Positions 56,137 to 64,000 of a stretch of 64,000 bases of DNA are shown here, piece by piece; position 1 is the stretch's first letter, and every line of letters begins with the position of its first letter. Made by a program: the position numbers and the translations under genes. The notes below the pieces were generated by a model that was not told the DNA's origin, did not search any database, and saw only the letters and a list, made by a program, of their open reading frames with translations. Source of the stretch: Lophium mytilinum (taxonomy: Eukaryota; Ascomycota; Dothideomycetes; Mytilinidiales; Mytilinidiaceae); contig MU004183.1 of the NCBI GenBank assembly GCA_010093605.1, positions 1,860,001 through 1,924,000 on the forward strand. Direction: 5' to 3'.

Positions 56137-57465
56137 ATGCCTTACAACACCCGGAGGAAGTCGCTGTCACTACCCTCGCTCGGCATCCATCTGCCAAACA
56201 GCTCGCGATCGGCTGCTCACCGCTCACCGCCTGCCTCAGCCGCCAGCAGTGAGCAACCTCAACCCGCCGCGAAGAAAGTGAAGCGCTCGCACCCCTCAGC
56301 CTCGCCACAGCCCTCGAGTCCGGAGCGCACCACGACTCTGCGCTTCCGTGATGAGCGACCCAAGAGTTCTGGCCGGGTGGCGGAACACACGCCGCCACCG
56401 TCGCCTGGTGGGAAGTCGTCGCAAACAAAGGTCAGCACTGAAGGCATCGACGACACCATTGTCGTGGGCGTCATCGAGCAGCTGGAGAAGACGGGCAACC
56501 GCCCACATCTCCTCAAGGAGCTAGCTGCTGTCCTTGCGACCTCGATCTCAATTGTCGAAAGGTACGAGCATGCGCAAACACCCTCGCCACGTCTACATCT
56601 TACTGACTGTGCCTCTAGCTCTGCGAACCCCTCAGCCATCATCTCTTCGCGCCTCGCGACATACCTAAGACGCCCCTGGACTGCACTGTCGCAATGTCCT
56701 CTCGACAAAGTGCTCGTAGGCACTCATCCAAAACGAGTTTACTACTACCTCACCACCTCCGAACACCAGCCTATCCCCACCGACTCTCCCACCGGCCCAG
56801 CAGCTGCACGGATAATCTCGCCCTCCCTGTCGTCCGCAGCCTCGGAAGAGGAAGAGGCCGACGCACGGACGCGGTCTCAGCTTTCCCCTTCTCCGGAGCT
56901 TGACCTCTCGTCGCCCGACTTCGAAGACGACTCCACCCCGTTCTCGAATCGTAATCCGTTGATGCGTGGCGGGCCCCATCCACCAACGACCTCCAACATC
57001 TCGCACAACCGACGTGCTGTCTCACCGCCCTTAGAGCGGGACGAACACGAGTTCACCCAGACCGCCTCAATCCTCCTGCAAAGAAGTCGTAGCCAGGATT
57101 CCGAGTCAAAGGTGGAGATCAAATCTGAAAGGTCTCCCTCGCTTCACGACACATCAATGCAGGATTCTATCCCAGAGGAGGTCGAGGAAACTGAAGAAAG
57201 TGCTGCGCTGCGGAACTCCGAAGCTGCGGCGGCACTCTTTGGTCATGTCGACCATCTGTCCGTGCACGCCATCCAACCCGCCTTCGCGTCCAGCAGCCCC
57301 ATGTTGAAACCGCACCTCGAGATTGAGACAACTCGAGCAACCTTCAAGTCGGGACTCAGCGACGATGTGAAGATGAGCGATGATGAGACCTGGGGCTGGT
57401 CTGAACTCAAGAGCCCTGAGAACGTGGAGCTCGATGAACTCGAAGATATGTTCGGAGAGTATTGA
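56137..57465 (+). CDS. GDS1-like winged-helix protein
   Basis: Two exons, 56137..56561 and 56619..57465, give 423 aa. The 57-bp intron is a multiple of three without stops; splicing joins TSISIVES to SANPSAIISSRL. A helical domain at about 100-200 (DDTIVVGVIEQLEKTGNRPHLLKELAAVL, RLATYLRRPWTALSQCPLDKVL, KRVYYYLTT) resembles the winged-helix region of fungal Gds1-like proteins. The rest is Ser/Pro/Glu-rich and disordered, with an acidic C-terminus (SPENVELDELEDMFGEY). Likely nuclear; yeast GDS1 is a suppressor tied to mitochondrial function. The family assignment is from memory of the domain pattern. Confidence 0.65.
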   Translation: MPYNTRRKSLSLPSLGIHLPNSSRSAAHRSPPASAASSEQPQPAAKKVKRSHPSASPQPSSPERTTTLRFRDERPKSSGRVAEHTPPPSPGGKSSQTKVSTEGIDDTIVVGVIEQLEKTGNRPHLLKELAAVLATSISIVERYEHAQTPSPRLHLTDCASSSANPSAIISSRLATYLRRPWTALSQCPLDKVLVGTHPKRVYYYLTTSEHQPIPTDSPTGPAAARIISPSLSSAASEEEEADARTRSQLSPSPELDLSSPDFEDDSTPFSNRNPLMRGGPHPPTTSNISHNRRAVSPPLERDEHEFTQTASILLQRSRSQDSESKVEIKSERSPSLHDTSMQDSIPEEVEETEESAALRNSEAAAALFGHVDHLSVHAIQPAFASSSPMLKPHLEIETTRATFKSGLSDDVKMSDDETWGWSELKSPENVELDELEDMFGEY

Positions 57466-58993
57466 AGTCACTGGGTTCGCCCAATTGGACTTGTCTGATT
57501 TTCTGTAAAGGCAATGATGTTAATGAAACCTCTCCTATCTCAGTCATACACTTCAGCGTCTGATTTTTGTTCATTTCCATTTCAGATGAATTTCGAGGAA
57601 GCTATATCCTAGAAGCTACCTCCGCCGCTCACGCTGCACCCGAGAGGAGAGATTTGGGAGAATGAGACGGAAGCGTGGTGCTTCTTACTCATCGATCGAT
57701 CGATGGTTGCATTGTTTAGTGTCCTTGTAAGATGGAAGAGTATGTGTGGCCGAGGCGCTGGCGTGGCTTAGCTTGCTTGTATGACTATCTATACCTAGGA
57801 GCTTGGGACAGACTGAACTGGCGACATCGGGAGCATCGGGCGTTGCGCTAGCTGGCTGAATAAGCTGGGTCGACGGCGAGAGAGAGAGAGCTAGGGACTG
57901 GCCATGGCCAGAGCGAAAGAAAGAAAGTACGGAAAAGCGTGTTCTCGCATACATAAAAATTTGATCATACGTTATAAACTTTTACATGGCTTCCGGCGGC
58001 TCCGATCGTGACTTTGTCTTTGATACGCTGGTGATGGATAGCGTGGCATCAGGACCATGGCTCACAATCCGGCGCCTCCGCGGGAGTTACCTAGAACTGC
58101 GTCAGGCTGGGTGGCGTTCATGCCGCGATGGAAACTGTCGCGGGTCTACGGAGTTTATTCCAGCTTATGATGTCGGGGCGCTGTTGCTGCAAATCGAAAG
58201 GAACGAGGAGGGTCGGATCGACGATTCATACTATGGAATAGATATTATACTTTCCACTATCTGCTTTACTTTGCAATGGTGAAGTTGAACTGTCGCCCAT
58301 ATACATTCTATATGTTATTGCTACAACTGGAAATCGTGTATGCTCGAATCAGTAAAGCATGCACCAACATGTGCATACTATACAAAGCACTCAACCAATA
58401 CCATTAATCAGAAACACAACATTAATTAGCCCCCTAACTACGTCGAACATCCCCACCAAACCAAACAAACAGCCCCTAACTCACCCAATGTCAACCCAAC
58501 CTTCCCCCGACCGTCAGCCTCATTCTCTCCCAAAGCGCAAGGCTGCTGCCCAGCGCCAGCGCCAACGCTCACGCCTCAGCTCAGCCCACGCGCGGCTTGT
58601 GATCGCCATCTGTCAACATCTCGCTACGTGTACGATGCCAACGACGTTTCCCATGCCTCAAGCCATCCAACTCTATCCCTTACCATGACCATCCCATCGC
58701 CCAAGACTTTCCCGCGCGTGCCAACATCCAACGGTGATCCATGCACACTGGCCCGAGCCCTACGACCCTCGTAATCGGGCCTCGCAGCGCAGCAAAAGCA
58801 CCCCCCGCGCCTGGCTGCCCAACCCACAAACGCGCCTCACCATTCTAGCTCCCGCTGCGTCGCGCTGCAGGGCAATTACTTTCATTTTCCTGCATGGTCA
58901 CGCACGCCCCGACCGACTAACTGGCATCAAAACTCACCCGGCTACACACGATCTGAACGACCGACGGGTAGGTGCAGCCTCGTGTGATTTTCG
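57466..58993. other. Intergenic region, no supported gene
   Basis: 1.5 kb. A short GA run lies near 57880-57893. A frame at 57986..58282 codes for 98 residues without family resemblance. From about 58490 on the plus strand is C-rich and probably the promoter and leader of the next gene. Confidence 0.4.
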
Positions 58994-61431
58994 ATGGACG
59001 GATCGCACCACTCGCGCGCCCCGTCGCGAGCGCCTTCGCGAGGACCACCCCCTAATCGGGCGGTGTCGAGGTCGCGGGCGGCAGAGTCGAGGCCGCCGCG
59101 GAATGCGGAGGCGGGGTATAAGCGGTTGATTGTTGCGTGTGATGGTATGTTTCCCCTTTTCACCCTTTTCCTCCATTCGGTAGGTAGTCATCTATCAAAC
59201 CTCGTTTCTATTGGCGCGAGGTGGGGATGCTGTTACTCAGGATGAGGGATGATGAGTGATGCGGAAAAGCGGACAGGGTTGGAGATTGGGGGACTTGGGT
59301 TACGGTTTGGGTTACATGGGATTTTTTCTGGATAGGGCTGACGTGTTTTATTTTTGTGGTGAACAGGCACGTGGTTGAATGCGGATAATGGGCTTATCAA
59401 TGGCAAGCTGTCGATACCGAGTAACGTGACGCGGATTTCGAGGGCGATTCGGCCGGTGAGTATGGATGGGGTGCCGCAGATTGTGTATTATCATTTTGGG
59501 GTGGGTGCGAAGGGGGGCGTGGTGGATCGGGTTGTTGGAGGTGAGTTAGTGTTTCATTGGCTGCGTGGTTGTTTTGAGTTCTGCCTCATGATTCCGTCAG
59601 TTTCTGGTTCAATCCTGAATTTCTTTTTCGTGCCACGTATCTTGTAAGAGCAGATGGCTTGGATAGAAGCTAACCAGTGGGCGAGCAGGCGCTATAGGCG
59701 AAGGCGTGGGAGAGAATGTCAGGGAAGGGTACTCGTTCCTATGCAACAACTGGGCGCCTGGGGATGAGATCTTCTTGATAGGCTTCTCAAGAGGCGCCTT
59801 CACGGCAAGAAGTATTGGAGGGCTGGTGGGACAGATTGGATTACTGACCAAGAAGGCGCTGGGAAGTTTGGCAGAGGTCTTCACGGACGTCCAGCATAGA
59901 CGCGACCCCCATTATCGCCCGAAGTACCCAGATGTTCCTTTTCCGGACAAGCCGAGCGCGGACGATCCTTACTATGCAGAAGAATTAGGCCGAGTAAGTA
60001 GATTTTGGTCCCAAAACCTGCTTCAGGGTTGCTGATGTATGTCAGAGAGGTCTTTCGCGTCTGAATATTCCCATCAAAGCAATTGCGGTATGGGATACTG
60101 TGGGTCGGTAACTCTAGCCCCCCTTCCTCCTCCTCTAAACGTTCGCAGGGTCGCTCGGAATGCCCCGTATCCCCCTACTAACACGACTGCGCCTCCAAGA
60201 CCCAGAGTCCAAACACATGGCATTTTACGACACCAAGCTGTATAATTGTACAGAAAACGCTTTTCAAGCGCTCGCTTTAGACGAGCGCCGAGCGGCCTTC
60301 TCCCCTGCCGTCTGGGAGAAGCCAGAGGGCAATCGGACTACGCTACGCCAGGTCTGGTTTCCAGGCGTGCATAGCAACGTTGGTGGTGGGTATGATGATC
60401 AGCAGCTGGCGAACATCACGCTAGCGTGGATGATGGCGCAGCTGGAGCCTTTTCTGGATATGCGCATGCAGTACGTGCTGGAGCAGGATGAGGAGAATGA
60501 GGAGTATTACCGCAAGCACCGGGAACGGGAAAGGCCGTGGTCGTTTGGTATGTTTGATATTAGTCTCTTTTCTACCATCTTCCCTTCCATTTCTTACTCT
60601 GCCCCTTTACTACAATTATTGAAGGAAACATTCCATTCAAGCACTGCTCCTTCTTTAAACGCCAACGAGCATCTTCTAACGCTCCTAGGCGAGCTCTACA
60701 ACAGCATGTCCGGCATCTACGCTATAGGCGGCGGTACAACGCGCACGCCAGGCACCTACTACGCCGTCGACCCCGACACGGGCCGCGCGACCTCCCGCCC
60801 GCTCCACGACACGCACGAGTACGTCCACCCGTCCGCGCGGACACGCCTCCGTCTCGGCGGGCCCGGCGTCGACGACAAAGGCGTCTACGAGTGCCGCGCG
60901 CTGACAGACAACTGGCGCCTCGTCGTCGACTACAACAACTCCGCCGAAGTCGACGTCTTCTGGAAACTGAAGAACAGGGACCGGAAGGTCAGCACGAGGG
61001 TGCTGCCGGAAGCACCGCTGTGGAAACTGGAACGGGAGCTCGCGATGACGGATCCGAAGACTTACGATTACGTGATTAGGCCGCCGCCAACGGGGGCGAA
61101 GCGGAAGAGTGGGCGGAGGAGTAGTCGCGTCGGGAGTCCGGTTGTGGAGCATGGTGGGAGGAGGAGTCGGGTGGGGAGTCCTATGGTGGATCATGGGAAT
61201 GGGCGCAGGAGTCGTGGGCCGAGTCCGAGTGTGGAGTATGGTAATGGAGTCGTGCTTGAGGAGGCTAGTGCGTTGGGAGTTGTGCGGAAGAATAGGGAGG
61301 GTAGGAGGAGGAGAAGCTTGGAAAATGTAGGGCCGAGGGGGAGTAGGGCGAGAAGTGTGGAGGTGGATCCGGACTGGGGGAGGAGGGAGACGCCGAGGAG
61401 TAGTAAGAGGATGAGCCATGGTGGGCCTTGA
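58994..61431 (+). CDS. DUF2235 (T6SS phospholipase-like) alpha/beta hydrolase
   Basis: Six exons, 58994..59144, 59367..59540, 59689..59993, 60046..60103, 60149..60547 and 60689..61431, give 609 aa with all phases consistent. The DUF2235 domain runs about 42-400: YKRLIVACDGTWLNAD, YYHFGVGAKGG, the nucleophile elbow GFSRGAFTAR (Ser142), IKAIAVWDTVGSLGMPRIP, and RQVWFPGVHSNVGGGYDDQQLANITLAWM (His/Asp). The fifth intron (141 bp) is in frame and stop-free, but splicing gives WSFGELYNSMSGIYAI, the expected run. The exon 4 donor is GTCGGT. The C-terminal 110 residues are Arg/Ser-rich with repeated GSPxV(E/D)HG units. Probably a lipid or ester hydrolase; substrate unknown. Confidence 0.88.
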
Positions 61432-62254
61432 GTGAGGAACTTGGGGAGACGAGTAGGAGATTAGAGATGGTAGGATTGTATTTTGGTGCATCGGTGTACG
61501 ATTCAGCGGCTTGTTGAGTATGTAGCATTTTGGTTTGGCAGTATACCCATTCAGAAAGGAGCTATGGTCTTTCGTTGTATAGCACCGACGACATCTCGAG
61601 GCCTCTGTCCTCCGAGACTTTGTAAATGTCTACCATAGCTTGTGTCATGTAATTCGAAAGCAGTGCGATAAGCGGAGTATAGATATGTTTCATCTTGGAC
61701 GTAAATAGTTTCTCAAAAGCTGTGTCACTCTTCCGAGGTATTAAAGCAGCCAGCAATCAGTACAGCTAGTGCTTGTGGTTGGAGGTTTTTCATGTCACGT
61801 GAGTCTATGTGACTAAGCAATAGGCCTGTGGTCCTTCAGCTTTCATCGTCGCCACCGCTGCCTGTTGTTGAAGTACTTCATCAAAACTAGAGTACTTCTC
61901 GAACCTAGAACATCATCTGCAGCTCAGAGCGTGCAGGGTCGGCTGATACAGCTCCCACTATTTCAGACATACGTTGCGGCTTTCTTCACCATCACAAAAT
62001 TGGTGTTTCGCAGACAAACATTTTTCGAGTAGCTTTGAAATAGCACCTTTCTCGAAGTGAATCGGACTGAAGCACGGCCTTTCGATCACTAGAAGTATTC
62101 TGGAAGCTTCTTCTGAAGACTCTCGACGTCCCAGTCGCCACCTTAGGTCAAAAAGTCTACAGACGACCGTTAGCGCGCCTTGTCCTGCGACTGCCATTTA
62201 TTAACTCAAGGGTGAGGAGAGTCAAATTCAAATACTTTCCACGGTCAAGCAGCC
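61432..62254. other. Intergenic, no supported gene
   Basis: 0.8 kb between codirectional genes, holding the 3' region of the DUF2235 gene and the promoter of the next. No other feature seen. Confidence 0.45.
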
Positions 62255-64000
62255 ATGTCGACTCCTTCCACAGTACTGGAGGAGCTCCAAGTCCATCTTC
62301 GCGGAGTGGAACAGGAACCGACAACTTCCCTCAACGTCCAGCTATTAGGGCAATGCGAGCTCTACGTATCCACCCTTGAGTACCTCAACGGAGGATGGCG
62401 GAAAACGCACCCACTCTTCTTTCAGCTTGGACAGCTTCTGCCGAGTCTGCAACAGGACCCATCTCCCTTGGTTCGATTCGCGCTCAAGCTCACCGCGCCA
62501 TACAGCTTCGATGAAGTCAAAGAGCTGGACTTTGCCATGGGACTGCACTTGAAAGCTGAGCCGTTTCATCTCCTTATTCTGACTTTGCTGGAAAAGGCAA
62601 CCGCCAGCGGAAATGATGCCGAGAACCTAGCCAGTCGATCAGATGTCGTTAAAGCCATTGTAAGGTTATGGCTTTGCACAGAAGACACCGGCACAGCAAC
62701 TAAGGCTTCGAATCTGCTCATCGCGCTCCTATCAGTTTCAAAGAACCTACCCGGGGGACTAAATGAGACTGGTGTTGGCGAGTACGGGAGAGGTGCGGTA
62801 TGGAAACGACTATTCGAAGATAAGGACATATATAGCTTGCTGTACCTCTTCTGCAGCCTCAAGCCCCTCCCGTCTGGCGATGAAGTCCCACTTAACAAGA
62901 GAGATACGACTGTCGCACAGGCTAGACTGATGGACTGGCTACCAAAGGCTGGAGCCCTGGATTGGGATACCATCATCAAGAGTCATCACCCGGAGATAGA
63001 GACCAAAGTCGGGCTCAAGAACGGGGAAGGTCTTCTGCATTTTGCGAGCATGAAAATGGTTGATTTTCTGGACGACATCTTGATGCACATTAGCTTGATC
63101 AACTTCTTCTCCGATCTCATCTCCACTATAAAGATTATCGCGGCGCCTACGTATGTACCTTATCTCTATGATTGATTATCTTTTTGACACCTTATAGATC
63201 CAAAGGGTCCAGTGTGGCCTTGGACTTTCTCAAGAAAGAGGGCTGGCATGCTCACATCATCAAGTATCAGCAAGACGACACTCCTTCAATGGAGCGAACA
63301 TTCCTGAAAGCGCCAGCAGCCAACTACATCTCCGCGTATGCGTCTACGTATCCGGACGACTTTGAACGAAGTCCAGAGGCGGCTGGAATCGTGGAGAAGC
63401 TCAATGAAACCATCAACAGATCCAAGCCAGAAGACTTCCATATCCTCGCATCAGTGCCACGAGCTAGCCTGGTGCCCCAGCGGGCTATGGGATATGCATG
63501 GGACGAATCTCCGATATTGTCCATTTCCATCCGCCAGACGAATGCAGACGCACTCAAGACGCTCGCAACCATATTCCATGGACCCATCGAGGTAAGTTTA
63601 CCCGAGCCTACTCTCTAAAGTCATATTAACACCTTTCAAAGCCCGATGTCGTCTTTCCACTATCGCAGATCTCGTTGAGTAGTCTGACTGTTCAAACCTC
63701 TTCCGCGCGACACGAATCCGAGCGAATCTACGCTCGCCTCCTCCTATCCCTCTACCTCACCAAGACACCGTCTTTCTTCACCGAGGTTATCCGTCACGCT
63801 GAAACAATCGCCATGAAAGAAAATGCTATCGCAGCCCTGATCCTGCTCCGTGCCATCATCACCGCAAAGTGGTCGCCTGCTTCTCAGCTCAACGACGTGT
63901 ACTTCGACGCTATTCTCACTCGCTTGCAGAACTTCCCGGACTCTGGCCTCGAACTGATCCTGGATCCAACGATTAGCGGTGGTGTGCTGCCGTTCTTGCT
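62255..64000 (+). CDS. HSM3-like 26S proteasome assembly chaperone (5' part)
   Basis: Three exons visible, 62255..63150, 63198..63591 and 63642..beyond 64000; about 550 residues are in the window and the gene runs off the edge. The protein is all helical and repeat-like (ARM/HEAT type). Segments PSPLVRFALKLTAPYSFDEV, LLILTLLEKATAS, GRGAVWKRLFEDKDIYSLLYLFCS and AQARLMDWLPKAGALDWDTI match my recollection of fungal proteins annotated 'DNA mismatch repair protein HSM3', the Psmd5/Hsm3 chaperone of the proteasome base. The first junction gives IIAAPTSKGSSVALDFLKKEG. The assignment rests on memory of the family, and another ARM-repeat protein is possible. Confidence 0.7.

Noticed and set aside
57986-58282. 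A 98-codon plus-strand frame between genes
   Set aside because: No similarity recognised, no splice continuity and no conserved motif; kept only as a mention in the intergenic entry.
1-64000. tRNA, rRNA and CRISPR features
   Set aside because: Looked for tRNA B-box-like GGTTCGAATCC segments, conserved rRNA stretches and regularly spaced short repeats with unique spacers; none convincing. The 98-bp arrays have no spacers and are ordinary tandem repeats.

Overview
The window is nuclear DNA of a filamentous ascomycete (Pezizomycotina; Dothideomycetes is a plausible but unproven placement). The evidence is short introns of about 45-80 bp with GTRNGT donors, a HET-domain gene, fungus-typical proteins (VIP1, GDS1-like, DUF2235, OPT, rvt) and one AT-rich block with the signature of repeat-induced point mutation (RIP). 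All multi-exon models were assembled by hand from splice signals, reading phase and protein-family continuity, so they are predictions.

Layout. 0-25 kb is a gene-rich housekeeping segment: inositol monophosphatase, VIP1 RRM protein, an MFS transporter, a DUF2458 protein, a COX14-type mitochondrial protein, a small Cys-rich membrane protein, a nucleolar Nop8/Srp40-like protein, a TBC Rab-GAP and an OPT oligopeptide transporter. It ends in a degenerate surface-protein-like gene and an array of a 98-bp repeat. The same repeat occurs inverted near 1.1-1.4 kb.

25-29.9 kb is the main accessory region. A 4,224-bp Mutator-like (MULE) DNA transposon with perfect 38-bp terminal inverted repeats and a 6-bp GGATCC target duplication sits inside an F-box-like gene. 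Its transposase is riddled with RIP-type stops. Removing the element and one target copy rejoins the host gene in frame.

30.5-33.5 kb holds an intact single-copy-type reverse transcriptase-related cellular gene (rvt family, 889 aa). A short dispersed repeat lies on both sides of it and inside its second intron.

34-64 kb returns to ordinary genes: a cyclase-family hydrolase, a four-TM protein, a HET-domain protein, a divergent betaine aldehyde dehydrogenase/choline oxidase pair (choline to glycine betaine), an alpha/beta hydrolase, TATA-binding protein (with a GC-AG intron), an FAD amino-acid-type oxidase, an OMS1-like methyltransferase, a GDS1-like winged-helix protein, a DUF2235 hydrolase and the 5' part of an HSM3-like proteasome-assembly chaperone that runs off the right edge. 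No tRNA, rRNA or CRISPR was recognised.
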